A DNA stretch of 64,000 nucleotides from Runella sp. CRIBMP (GTDB taxonomy: Bacteria; Bacteroidota; Bacteroidia; Cytophagales; Spirosomataceae), in contig NZ_JAAAKZ010000003.1 in the NCBI RefSeq assembly GCF_009905605.1, forward strand, positions 372,001-436,000. The letters are read 5' to 3'. Below, piece after piece: positions 27,322 through 36,517 of the stretch. The notes below the pieces were generated by a model. That model saw only the letters and a program-made list of their open reading frames with translations, was not told the DNA's origin and did not search any database. A program made the position numbers and the translations under genes. Numbering within the stretch: position 1 is the first letter of the stretch; each line of letters opens with the position of its first letter.

Positions 27322-28500
27322 ATGCCTTTATTTCAAGATTCATTGCCTATTCTGGCGGTATTGATGGTCAATATCATCATTTCCGAACGATTGGCACGAC
27401 TGCCGTACCTGCGTCATATGGGTACGGCGCTCATCGTCATTATATTGACCGCAATTACGTCCAATCTAGGCTTAATACCAGCTTCAACCAATTCACCGCC
27501 GATTTACGACGGCATTTTTATTTATCTCGCGCCGATTTCGATATTCTATTTACTACTGACTGTTAATCTGAAAGGGTTGAAAAAGGCTGGTACACCCATG
27601 ATTCTGAGTTTTTTTCTGGGAACAGCTGGAACAATGTTGGGCGTTATTGCTGGTATTTGGGCTATTTCAGGCCCCAAAGGTTTTGGGGAGTTTTATTATG
27701 CGTTGGGAGGAATGTTTACGGGTACGTACATTGGTGGCAGTACAAATTTCAACGCATTGGCGCTGCATTACGAAGTCAATAAAGAAGGAAATGTGTATGC
27801 CGCAGCGGTGGCGGTGGATAATATCCTGACGGCTTTATGGATGGTGGCGACATTACTATTACCTCAGCTCCTCAATCGTTATTTACCCAGACGCATCGAA
27901 TACAATCATACCGCCGAACAGGCGCAACAGTTTGAAAAAGAGGCTTCGGCGCAAGTGAGTGATGTTGAAACCTTCAGCCCACAAGATTTGGCCATTTTGG
28001 TGGGGATGGGGGCGGCAGGGCTGTATGTATCTAAACAATTGGCGGTGATGATACCGCAGGTACCTCAAATCCTTATTTTAACCACGTTGGCGTTGGCATT
28101 GGCCCAACTTCCAGTAGTACAGCGTTTACGGGGAATGAAGGTGTTGGCGATGTTTTTTATTTATTTATTTTTGGCCGTCATCGGCGCTTTTTGCGATATT
28201 GAGGCCTTGCTTAAAGACGGGCCTTTGGCCATTAGCATGATGGTTTTTGTAAGCACATTGATTGTGATTCATGCGTTGGTCATCTTCGGAATTGGGGCGC
28301 TTTTAAAACAGGATTGGGATGTTTTATCTATCGCTTCACAAGCCAATATCGGAGGTTCTGCGTCGGCGCTGGCCTTGTCCAAAAGTCTGAATCGTCCAGA
28401 TTTGTACTTGCCAGGAATTTTGGTGGGTGCTTTGGGAAATGCCATTGGCACGTATTGCGGGCTGTTTGTGGCGGAGTTTTTAAAAACAGTATCTTGGTAA
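27322..28500 (+). CDS. DUF819 family membrane protein
   Basis: 392 residues with about 10 hydrophobic segments and conserved small-residue loops (GGMFTGTYIGGSTNFNALA, ANIGGSASALALSKSL) typical of DUF819. The family is thought to be a transporter but the substrate is unknown. The gene lies 45 bp after mutS2 and 19 bp before murI, so the three may be co-transcribed. Confidence 0.85.
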   Translation: MPLFQDSLPILAVLMVNIIISERLARLPYLRHMGTALIVIILTAITSNLGLIPASTNSPPIYDGIFIYLAPISIFYLLLTVNLKGLKKAGTPMILSFFLGTAGTMLGVIAGIWAISGPKGFGEFYYALGGMFTGTYIGGSTNFNALALHYEVNKEGNVYAAAVAVDNILTALWMVATLLLPQLLNRYLPRRIEYNHTAEQAQQFEKEASAQVSDVETFSPQDLAILVGMGAAGLYVSKQLAVMIPQVPQILILTTLALALAQLPVVQRLRGMKVLAMFFIYLFLAVIGAFCDIEALLKDGPLAISMMVFVSTLIVIHALVIFGIGALLKQDWDVLSIASQANIGGSASALALSKSLNRPDLYLPGILVGALGNAIGTYCGLFVAEFLKTVSW

Positions 28501-28519
28501 TCACTTTAAATGAACATCA

Positions 28520-29353
28520 ATGCAGGGGCCGATTGGCGTATTTGATTCGGGTTACGGCGGCTTAACAATTTTAAGAGAGTTGGTGAAGCAATTGCCCCAG
28601 TACGATTACTTGTACTTGGGTGATAATGCCCGTGCTCCCTACGGCACGCGCTCGTTTGATACAGTGTATCATTATACGCTCGAATGCGTCAAACATCTTT
28701 TTTCTAAAGGCTGTCATTTGGTGATTCTGGCGTGTAATACGGCTTCGGCCAAAGCCTTACGTAATATTCAGCAACTGGATTTGCCGCATATTGCTCCTGA
28801 TAGGCGGGTTTTAGGCGTTATTCGACCTACCACCGAAGTGATTGGGACATTTACCGATACGCAGCATATCGGGATTTTTGCCACGGCAGGTACGGTCTTG
28901 TCGAAATCGTATTTGGTTGAAATAAAGAAATTTTTCCCAGACATACACGTCGTGCAGGAAGCTTGCCCAATGTGGGTGCCATTGATTGAAAATGGGGAAT
29001 TTGACAGCGATGGAGCAGATTATTTTGTCAAAAAGCACGTTGATCATTTGCTGGCGCAGTCCCCTGATATTGATGCTGTTTTGTTGGGATGTACGCATTA
29101 TCCGTTGCTAATCAAGAAGATACGACAGTTTTTGCCAGCTTCTATTCGCATCATCAATCAAGCCGAAATTGTGGCGCACAGTTTGACGGATTATCTTCAG
29201 CGCCATCCCGAACTGGAAGCTAAATGCAGTAAAAATGGCAAACGGACATTTTATACCACGGACTCGACCGAGGCATTTGACCGTCAGTCAGCCGTGTTTT
29301 TCGGGCAAGAAGTAAAGAGCTTGCATCAGGATTTAGGAAGTTCTGTTAAATGA
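28520..29353 (+). CDS. murI: Glutamate racemase
   Basis: 277 residues. It makes D-glutamate for peptidoglycan. The catalytic pair is clear: Cys at about 72 (LACNTAS) and Cys at about 191 (LLGCTHYP), together with the N-terminal GVFDSGYGGLTI block. It follows the DUF819 gene closely. It converges on the FtsX-type permease with a hairpin between. Confidence 0.95.
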   Translation: MQGPIGVFDSGYGGLTILRELVKQLPQYDYLYLGDNARAPYGTRSFDTVYHYTLECVKHLFSKGCHLVILACNTASAKALRNIQQLDLPHIAPDRRVLGVIRPTTEVIGTFTDTQHIGIFATAGTVLSKSYLVEIKKFFPDIHVVQEACPMWVPLIENGEFDSDGADYFVKKHVDHLLAQSPDIDAVLLGCTHYPLLIKKIRQFLPASIRIINQAEIVAHSLTDYLQRHPELEAKCSKNGKRTFYTTDSTEAFDRQSAVFFGQEVKSLHQDLGSSVK

Positions 29354-29359
29354 AAGGAA

Positions 29360-29390
29360 ACCGCTGATGGGCATTTTACCAACCAGCGGT
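29360..29390. terminator. Bidirectional hairpin between murI and the permease
   Basis: ACCGCTG and CAGCGGT pair, extended inward by TGG/CCA, between the two convergent stop codons. T-tracts are weak on both sides. Confidence 0.55.
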
Positions 29391-29405
29391 CTTAAGTGTA
29401 ATGCT

Positions 29406-30641
29406 TTATTCTTCGGCCAATGTCCGCGACAAATTGATGCGATAGATGCCCAATGAAGGAATGGCCGCCGCTAAAATTCCAATCAATATGGCTCCGCCTA
29501 GAAGCATAATTTCTTCGGGTAGAAGACTAAAATCGGCAAAAGAATAGTGATAATCCGACTCAGCCGCCCGACTGAATAGCCATAGCCCCACGCGACTGAG
29601 CAAAACTCCTGCGCCATAGCCTACCAGTGCCAACATAATTCCTTCGAGTAATAACATCACAAAAAGTTTGGTGCGGGTGGCACCCATCGAAAGCATCAGG
29701 GCCATTTCGTATTTACGTTCTTTCAGTGAATTATAGAGCGAAATAAAAACACTCACGCCCGCAATGAGAATGATAATCAGCGCAATAGCGCGTAGGGTAT
29801 CAATACCGATGCCCAATAATGAAAACAAACGATTGATTTCAAAAGCCACCGAAGCGGCCTGCATTTTGGTGTTTTCATTAATAAATCGTGGTAAGGCTAC
29901 CATGCCCATTGGATTCCTAAATTTTACCAACAGGCTAGTGATTTCTTGACTTGGCTCGTCGGTTTGGGTAGAATCGCCTCCCGTGAGCATATCGGTTACG
30001 TTGGCGCCTTTGCCGGGCTCATCGGCGTGCTCGTGAATAGACCATACGCTCGAAATATCGGTTAAAATAAGCTGATCAATGACGGAATTATTGGTTTCGA
30101 AAATACCAACTACTTTGTATTTTTTGTTGCCATGGACATCATCCATGTTGTCAAAACCGTGTGCTCCCGAAAAAGTATCGCCGATTTTTAAGCCTGTCAC
30201 ACTTGCGGCTTTGGCCCCCAAGGTTGCCTCCATCGTGGTCGAAAAAAGCCGTCCTTCTTTTACTTTGGCTTCAAAATGATTGGGGTATTTTGGGTTTGTT
30301 CCCACAATCCGGTACGACATATAGTTATCCCCCATCGCCAACGGAATGGCCGTTTTGACCAGTGGGTTTTTCATCACCCGTTGAGCTTCGTCGAGCGACA
30401 CATTGCCCGTAGGGGAGTCGATTTGATAAATACTAGATAGAATCAGTTGCAGTGGGCTGCCTTTGGCCCCCACGACCATATCAATCCCTTTGATGTTGCG
30501 GCGAAACTGCTCATCCAACTGCTTGTTGAGCAACAATAACATCGAAATAATACCGATTCCGAGCGTCATCAGGAGTGCGCTTAGAAAACTGTTCAGCTTT
30601 TTATCTTTGAGATTGGCCCAACTTATTTTGAAAAGGTTCAT
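29406..30641 (-). CDS. FtsX/MacB-type ABC transporter permease
   Basis: 411 residues from ATG 30641; a TTG at 30674 would give 11 more. One N-terminal membrane helix, a long periplasmic MacB_PCD domain (residues about 45-270) and three C-terminal helices with an FtsX core (ALIIILIAGVSVFISLYNSLKER, ALMLSMGATR). Such permeases work with an ATPase in lipoprotein or peptide export. No ATPase gene is next to it here, so its partner must be elsewhere. Confidence 0.87.
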   Translation of the reverse strand: MNLFKISWANLKDKKLNSFLSALLMTLGIGIISMLLLLNKQLDEQFRRNIKGIDMVVGAKGSPLQLILSSIYQIDSPTGNVSLDEAQRVMKNPLVKTAIPLAMGDNYMSYRIVGTNPKYPNHFEAKVKEGRLFSTTMEATLGAKAASVTGLKIGDTFSGAHGFDNMDDVHGNKKYKVVGIFETNNSVIDQLILTDISSVWSIHEHADEPGKGANVTDMLTGGDSTQTDEPSQEITSLLVKFRNPMGMVALPRFINENTKMQAASVAFEINRLFSLLGIGIDTLRAIALIIILIAGVSVFISLYNSLKERKYEMALMLSMGATRTKLFVMLLLEGIMLALVGYGAGVLLSRVGLWLFSRAAESDYHYSFADFSLLPEEIMLLGGAILIGILAAAIPSLGIYRINLSRTLAEE

Positions 30642-30837
30642 CGATGGTTTTGTTAAATGAATATTGGTTACCAAAATTAAGCAGAGATTGATTGATAGAC
30701 ATCAGGTTGGTGACATATTTTCCGATGAAAAGTGATTAGTTGATGGAAATCAGTCAGTTGTCTTGATTTTTGTCAGCATTTGAACTTCGTGGTAAATGTA
30801 CATTTACTATCATTTTTAAATCAACCGATGTACTGCA

Positions 30838-31680
30838 ATGAAAAAGATATTAGTTCCTACTGACTTCTCAGGTTTTGCGCACAATGCCCTTGAAGTGGCG
30901 GCCGATATAGCCTTTAAAACAAATGCCGAAATAATGTTGCTCCATGCCAACGAAAAAATGGTGACGGCAACGCCGTTGGCGGAGTACTATCTCTACGATA
31001 AAGCTATTGAGGATGAGTATTTGGACATGGTCACGGAGAGCTTGAAAAAAACATTGGCCGAAATTGCCGAGAGTGGAAAGTTTGCGAGGGTAAAAGTTAA
31101 GACGGCCGTTATTGGGGGGCCGATGGTAAGTGTTATCGAAGATTTTGTGAAAGACCACGCCATTGACTTAGTCGTGATGGGAACGCGCGGTGTGTCGGGA
31201 ATGGAAGAAATTATCGTAGGGTCAAATACTGAGAAAGTGATTCGTCGGGTAAAATGCCCCGTTTTGGCCGTGCCTTCCCCAGTAGTATCGTTTGGTAAAA
31301 TTGTTTTTCCCACTACGCTCAAAGAAAGTCAACTTCCAGCTTTTAAGGCTTTTGCGGCTTTGCAGAAAATTTTTAGCGGAGAGGTGTCTTTGCTTTACAT
31401 CAATGATCCAGGCCATTTTAAAAACACGGCGGCGATGGAAGCCCAAAAAGATTTTTTGGTGAAAGAATCAGGTTTAAAAAATGCAACCTTGTTTGTGTCT
31501 GACACTGAAGTATTCAATGAAGAAGATGCTATTCTTGACTTTGCGCACCAGAACCATGCGGATTTGATTGTGATGGGTACGCATCAACGTCGAGGACTAG
31601 CCCACTTTTTCATGGGTAGCATGACCGAAGATACCGTCAATCATTCGGATATTCCAGTGCTTAGTTTGAGCATTAAATAA
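30838..31680 (+). CDS. Tandem universal stress protein
   Basis: 280 residues with two Usp domains. The first has the ATP-binding motif GTRGVSGMEEIIVGSNTEKV and the second GTHQRRGLAHFFMGSMTEDTV. It is a cytosolic stress protein of unknown target. Its last 8 bp overlap the 3' end of the convergent histidine kinase gene. It is divergent from the permease. Confidence 0.92.
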   Translation: MKKILVPTDFSGFAHNALEVAADIAFKTNAEIMLLHANEKMVTATPLAEYYLYDKAIEDEYLDMVTESLKKTLAEIAESGKFARVKVKTAVIGGPMVSVIEDFVKDHAIDLVVMGTRGVSGMEEIIVGSNTEKVIRRVKCPVLAVPSPVVSFGKIVFPTTLKESQLPAFKAFAALQKIFSGEVSLLYINDPGHFKNTAAMEAQKDFLVKESGLKNATLFVSDTEVFNEEDAILDFAHQNHADLIVMGTHQRRGLAHFFMGSMTEDTVNHSDIPVLSLSIK

Positions 31681-34600
31681 GATTATTACTTACTTCAGCA
31701 GTACGGTCGCTGTGCTTCAAGGGGAGGGATAGGAAAAATGTAGTTCCTGTTCCTTCTTCTGTTTCAAACCAGATGGAGCCTCCGGCATGTTCCACCCCTC
31801 GCTTGGCAATGGCCAGTCCTAAGCCTGAACCATCTTGCTTGGTACTGAAGTTAGGCAAGAATACTTTTGGACGGATGGCTTCTGGAATACCATTTCCGTT
31901 GTCTTGTACTTCGATGTAAACATTGCCTTCATCAATCCGTAATCGAAGGAATATTTCTGGCCGACGCCCCGTTGGAACAGACTGTATTCCATTGATAATC
32001 AGATTGGTGATGATACGACCAATGAGTTGTCGGTCACCGATTACGTTCACTCTTCGGTTTTGAATATCTCGGTGAAGGATAATTTTGGTGTCGTCGGCAT
32101 ACAGATCAGCGGCCTTATTCAGTACGGATGAAATCTCAAATAGCTCATTTTTGGGAAGTGGCATTTTGGCGAAATCTGAAAACGACGTGGCAATGTCACT
32201 GATATTGTCTATCTGGTCAATCAACGATTCGAAGGTGCGTTTTATGCGCTCATTTTGGGGTAAATTAGGCGGCAAATCACGCAGCATCGTTCGCTGAAGC
32301 TGTTGAATCGTCAGCTTCATCGGTGTTAGAGGGTTCTTGATTTCGTGCGCTACCTGCTTGGCCATCTCGCGCCATGCCGACTGTTTTTCATTTTTGGCGA
32401 GTTCTTCTTTGCTCTCATCTAGTTTCTTCAACATTTGGTTATAAGAACCTACCAACAAGCCAATCTCATCGTCTGATTTCCAATTGACGGGCTCGTTAAG
32501 TTGGTGCAGGTTGATTCGTCTGATTTTCTGCGTCAGGATGCGTAGCGGAATAGTCAATAGGTTGGAAGCCCAGTAAGAAATGGCTAAAAACAATAGAAAC
32601 ATAATGGCAAACACGCTCAAAATCGTTGAAATTACTTCAATGATTTGCCGATCAAGTTCTGGTTTTGAATCAAAATATGGAATGCTCAAAATACCCAATG
32701 GCTTGCTGGTGTTGCGAGCCCGAACAATCACGTATGCGGTGCGATACTGCTTTTTTCCCAGCGATTCGTCCAATAATACTTCGTTTTCCCGGTCTTGAAT
32801 CAGGTGAATATAAGCATCAGGGTTGAGCCATTTGGATAAAAGTTTGATTTCATAAATCAGGGGCTCGGTGGTGATGCTGAGGTTGCCTTCTTCATTAAAG
32901 AAATTAATGTCAACGTTGGCATCCCGGGCAATTTTCCCAAGTTCTTCTTCCATTGCGTCTCGGCTTCTTTTTCCACTAAGGTACTCTTCCAGATAAGGGG
33001 CAAAGTTGTTGCCGATGTTTTTGGTACTGGTGAGATAGGTATTTTCTTGATTGCTGTTGTAGTTGGCCGTAATAACTTGTAGGGTAATAAGTACAATGAG
33101 TAATAATGGCGTGAAAAAAGCAACATTGAGCAAAATCTGAATTTTGGTTGTATAGCTGATTTTCAGCCGTCGTAAGCCATATTTTAGGGCATATACGCCA
33201 ATAATACCAATGACGTATAATACCAATATGAGGTACAAAAATGAGAAATTGGAAATAATACTTTTATAAGGATACGATTTAGACGATACAATCATGTATC
33301 GGTTGTTTTTATCGCGATTGCCTATATGTTTGTAATCATAGAGTTGGATGCCCCGTGTGTATAAAACTGGATTGTCCAACTCAACATGCGGCATTTTTCG
33401 GTCGTAGTTGTAGCTGCCTGAGCTATAAATAAGGTTTTTGGCCGTATCATAGACGGCATAGCTGTACTGACGTGTTTCGGGAGCCTGCACAAACTTTTTA
33501 TCCATCAATAACTCTGGATATACATTTCTGGACTGCTCTTCGCGGGGGTTTAGGTTGAGTACTACCCGCCCAACTAAGGTTGAGCCTTTGCGAATATCAA
33601 TCAAACTCAAGTACTGTTTCTTGAAATTGTTGACAAGATCATTAATAAAATAAAGGGAAGGGTACTTGGTTTGGTATTTGGACAGCTGGTAAAACTTAGT
33701 ATAGTTGTCAAATGTTTCATCCGAAATGGACGTATCTAAAGGCTGCCCATCGGCCCGAAACGACACTACTTCAATATCATACTTATCAAAGTATTTATCC
33801 AAGTGAATACTCTTCACGATTTGCTGAATACGCTCTCGGGACAAAACTGTATCACTGACAAATGAATTTTGGATTTCGGGGTCTTTACTGATTGACTCTT
33901 TGGCGCGGTCCAACAAAAATTCACCCAAACCATCATTTTCAGAAAAAATTTGCTCTCCAAATTCTTTTTTGTTGGCAATGTCTTTTTGTTCTTCTTCATT
34001 GTAGACCACGTAGGTCGTAACGATGGCCCAGAAAAAAGCCCCCAGAAAATAATAAATGGTGGTTCGATAACGAAATGTGTATAAAACACGTGGAAACCGG
34101 GCGAAGTATAACAATAAAAAATAAAGAGCATGAACACCCAAAATCCATTTAAGGTCGCCTCCCAAAATAATCGCCAGAAGTAGAAAGATAAGGGCGCCAA
34201 TCGCAAATATCAGCACACCATATATTTTTTTTGGGTTGAGTCGAATAAATAATCCTACTAATAAGTGAGTACACAGAAAATAGATGCTCGAAATAAGAAT
34301 AAAGATAATGAGGCAGGCTATTTTAAGGACAGAGAACGAGATGCTTAACGTGATGTCGAGCGTAAATTGTGATTTTTCGTAGATGTTATTAAGTTCTAAC
34401 AGACTTAGGTAAAATACCCCAAAACTAAGAATGATAAATAGAACTGATAAAATAGGTTGTACTTTTTGGGAGATATTTACTAAGAATAGGTAAGCCTTTG
34501 AACGGAAATAAAAATCAGCTACGTAAAGCGATAATATAAAGCAAACTATGCAATTGAGCAAAAAGTCGCCGAGGGAAGGGGCAATAGGTGAGGAAGCATA

Positions 34601-35428
34601 AAATTTGGGGTTAAATAAATCGTTTTCGGAGAATAAAAAAGGAATTCCAAAATAAAGCATCCCTGCCCGAAGGAGTACCAAATATATCATCAATAGCAAA
34701 AATGCCATTTCATAACGCTTCTGTTTGCTTAATGTAATGACCCATTGGATAATGTATATCCCGAACAAAACTGCCGCTAATATTCCCCATGTGATGGTGT
34801 TGACGGGGGCTGTTTGATTATGGTAGGAGTCAAATTTGGGGGGGATGATAGAAAACAAAAATCGATTTTGGTTGTCCAGAATGTTTTGATACGCTGGCCC
34901 AAAATTGGTTGAAATTAGCTCGGGGTCTACCGTAAAAAGAGTTGTGTTGTAGCCCGATTGTAAGTAGTTATTTTCGTTCTTATAGTATCGGTACAAATTA
35001 ATGACTGAAACTACATCAATACGTGCATTGGGTCGTGTAAACTGCCGACGACTGACTAAATACTTGCTTTGGTCAAAGGTAACAAGTTGAGTTTGAGATA
35101 TTTTATAAATAGCTTCATAGTCTGGAATAAATCGATAATCGGACCAAAAAATCAAACGCCCGTTTTGGTAAACGTAGTAAGGGTATTTGGTGGGCAGACG
35201 AAGGTCCGAGAACTGCGGATTTGTGGTTTGGGAAACCAGCATGGTAATGCGTTCAATCTCCTCCTGCGAAACCGAAAGTTCATGCTTGATTCGTTCTTTG
35301 ACAGCCGAGAAATAAGTCTCCTCTGCCGCACCCAAAGCCCCTCTTTCAAAGAAAAAGAAAGACAATAATGCTACCAGTAACGAACATGTAGCCAGAATGG
35401 CTGGTATATGTTTCCTAATTTTTCGCAC
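31673..35428 (-). CDS. Giant NtrY-like sensor histidine kinase
   Basis: 1251 residues. Several membrane segments form two sensory blocks, one near residues 10-30 plus a seven-helix-like cluster around 200-460, and one near 730-800. A HAMP domain follows, then HisKA (phosphorylated His at about 1028, VAHEIKNPLTPMKLTIQQLQ) and HATPase_c (DNGNGIPEAI, GSGLGLAIAKR). The H-box type is NtrY-like. It starts with GTG at 35428, since an in-frame TAG lies upstream and no ATG keeps the signal segment. No response regulator is next to it. The signal sensed is unknown. Confidence 0.9.
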   Translation of the reverse strand: MRKIRKHIPAILATCSLLVALLSFFFFERGALGAAEETYFSAVKERIKHELSVSQEEIERITMLVSQTTNPQFSDLRLPTKYPYYVYQNGRLIFWSDYRFIPDYEAIYKISQTQLVTFDQSKYLVSRRQFTRPNARIDVVSVINLYRYYKNENNYLQSGYNTTLFTVDPELISTNFGPAYQNILDNQNRFLFSIIPPKFDSYHNQTAPVNTITWGILAAVLFGIYIIQWVITLSKQKRYEMAFLLLMIYLVLLRAGMLYFGIPFLFSENDLFNPKFYASSPIAPSLGDFLLNCIVCFILSLYVADFYFRSKAYLFLVNISQKVQPILSVLFIILSFGVFYLSLLELNNIYEKSQFTLDITLSISFSVLKIACLIIFILISSIYFLCTHLLVGLFIRLNPKKIYGVLIFAIGALIFLLLAIILGGDLKWILGVHALYFLLLYFARFPRVLYTFRYRTTIYYFLGAFFWAIVTTYVVYNEEEQKDIANKKEFGEQIFSENDGLGEFLLDRAKESISKDPEIQNSFVSDTVLSRERIQQIVKSIHLDKYFDKYDIEVVSFRADGQPLDTSISDETFDNYTKFYQLSKYQTKYPSLYFINDLVNNFKKQYLSLIDIRKGSTLVGRVVLNLNPREEQSRNVYPELLMDKKFVQAPETRQYSYAVYDTAKNLIYSSGSYNYDRKMPHVELDNPVLYTRGIQLYDYKHIGNRDKNNRYMIVSSKSYPYKSIISNFSFLYLILVLYVIGIIGVYALKYGLRRLKISYTTKIQILLNVAFFTPLLLIVLITLQVITANYNSNQENTYLTSTKNIGNNFAPYLEEYLSGKRSRDAMEEELGKIARDANVDINFFNEEGNLSITTEPLIYEIKLLSKWLNPDAYIHLIQDRENEVLLDESLGKKQYRTAYVIVRARNTSKPLGILSIPYFDSKPELDRQIIEVISTILSVFAIMFLLFLAISYWASNLLTIPLRILTQKIRRINLHQLNEPVNWKSDDEIGLLVGSYNQMLKKLDESKEELAKNEKQSAWREMAKQVAHEIKNPLTPMKLTIQQLQRTMLRDLPPNLPQNERIKRTFESLIDQIDNISDIATSFSDFAKMPLPKNELFEISSVLNKAADLYADDTKIILHRDIQNRRVNVIGDRQLIGRIITNLIINGIQSVPTGRRPEIFLRLRIDEGNVYIEVQDNGNGIPEAIRPKVFLPNFSTKQDGSGLGLAIAKRGVEHAGGSIWFETEEGTGTTFFLSLPLKHSDRTAEVSNNLI

Positions 35429-35568
35429 GAAGTTCCAAAAATTGGTTTTGCCGGTTTTTATGTATTCAGTCTATTTCAGACCTAAAATCGTGCCAAAAGT
35501 TACCATTGCTTATATAAGTATTGATTGAAATAACTGAAAGTGCGGTGCGGTTAGCTATCAAGGTGAGG

Positions 35569-35859
35569 TTATTTTACCAATGTAAATCCCGCCCCCTCCT
35601 TTGTTTCTTCAAAATCTACCTCTGTGCCGATTACGTACATTAAGTGGCGTTTGTCGATAATGACTTTGATGGTATCTACCATGTACACGTGGTCGTTTTC
35701 GGTGGGTAGATCAAAACCCAACAAGAACTGGGCGCCGCACCCTCCGCCTTTCATTCCGACCCTTAATCCGTACGTGTCTGGAATCTTGTTGATGCGTAAA
35801 GTATCCACTATTTCTTGGTGGGCAATGGGGGAGATTCTAATAGGATTTTTGGTAATCAT
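35569..35859 (-). CDS. IscA/HesB-family protein lacking the C-terminal CxC
   Basis: 96 residues with the HesB/IscA fold (LRVGMKGGGCGAQFLLGF). A-type Fe-S carriers have one Cys near the middle and two near the C-terminus. Here only the middle Cys (GGGCGA) is left and the end reads EETKEGAGFTLVK. It may therefore not carry a cluster alone, or may do so as a dimer with other ligands. The absence is read directly from sequence; the consequence is inferred. Confidence 0.8.
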   Translation of the reverse strand: MITKNPIRISPIAHQEIVDTLRINKIPDTYGLRVGMKGGGCGAQFLLGFDLPTENDHVYMVDTIKVIIDKRHLMYVIGTEVDFEETKEGAGFTLVK

Positions 35860-35881
35860 GGGAGTTTTATGCGTTAATCCG

Positions 35882-35889
35882 CAAAAATA
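35882..35889 (-). promoter_or_regulatory. Candidate -7 element of the IscA-like gene
   Basis: TATTTTTG on the minus strand, 22 bp before the start codon, fits TAnnTTTG. No -33 TTG was seen. Confidence 0.35.
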
Positions 35890-35956
35890 CGCACTATTTT
35901 GCCGACAGTTTGCGTTCTTTGCGGAGACTCTTTACTGGTAAACAAACAATAAACGA

Positions 35957-36481
35957 ATGGAAATTGTCACCGACCTTTTGAAAATAGTACTTCCTGCCGC
36001 TTTGGTGTTATATGCGGTGTATTTGACCGTAACTGCCTTTTTGAAAAAACAATTTGTGGAAAAACAGCTGGAAAACCGAAGTAAAAAGTTGGAAATAACC
36101 CTGCCGATTCGGCTTCAGGCTTACGAGCGGATGTGCCTTTTTTTGGAACGAATCAGCCCCAATAATCTTATAGTTCGTTTAAATGGTTCGGCTACTCAAG
36201 CCATTGAATTTCAGCAGATTTTAATGCATGAAGTACGCGAAGAATTCAATCATAATCTTTCGCAACAAGTTTATATGAGCCATGAGGCATGGGAGAAAAT
36301 ACGGGGCGCCCAGCAGGAAGTGATTACGCTTATCAATCAAGCCGCCTCAGAGGTGGCCCCCGACGCGCCTCCGCTTGATTTAGCCAAGAAGATTTTCGAG
36401 AAAATCATTCAGGAAAACCGCAACCCTACGGCTTCAGCGCTCAAGTTTGTTAAGGAAGAAATTCAGCAAGAGTTTATATAA
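35957..36481 (+). CDS. Membrane-anchored protein of unknown function
   Basis: 174 residues with one N-terminal membrane helix (VLPAALVLYAVYLTVTAFL) and a cytoplasmic helical domain (LPIRLQAYERMCLFLERISPNNLIVRLN, then EFQQILMHEVREEFNHNLSQQ). The organisation recalls a conserved Bacteroidota family of unknown role that I cannot name reliably. It is divergent from the IscA-like gene and converges on the T9SS protein gene. Confidence 0.75.
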   Translation: MEIVTDLLKIVLPAALVLYAVYLTVTAFLKKQFVEKQLENRSKKLEITLPIRLQAYERMCLFLERISPNNLIVRLNGSATQAIEFQQILMHEVREEFNHNLSQQVYMSHEAWEKIRGAQQEVITLINQAASEVAPDAPPLDLAKKIFEKIIQENRNPTASALKFVKEEIQQEFI

Positions 36482-36517
36482 TTACTCAATATTTTCTGTC
36501 GACTCCTTTTCTAGCCC

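Noticed and set aside
30642-30837. ABC transporter ATPase gene beside the FtsX-type permease
   Set aside because: The 196-bp gap has no reading frame of useful length.
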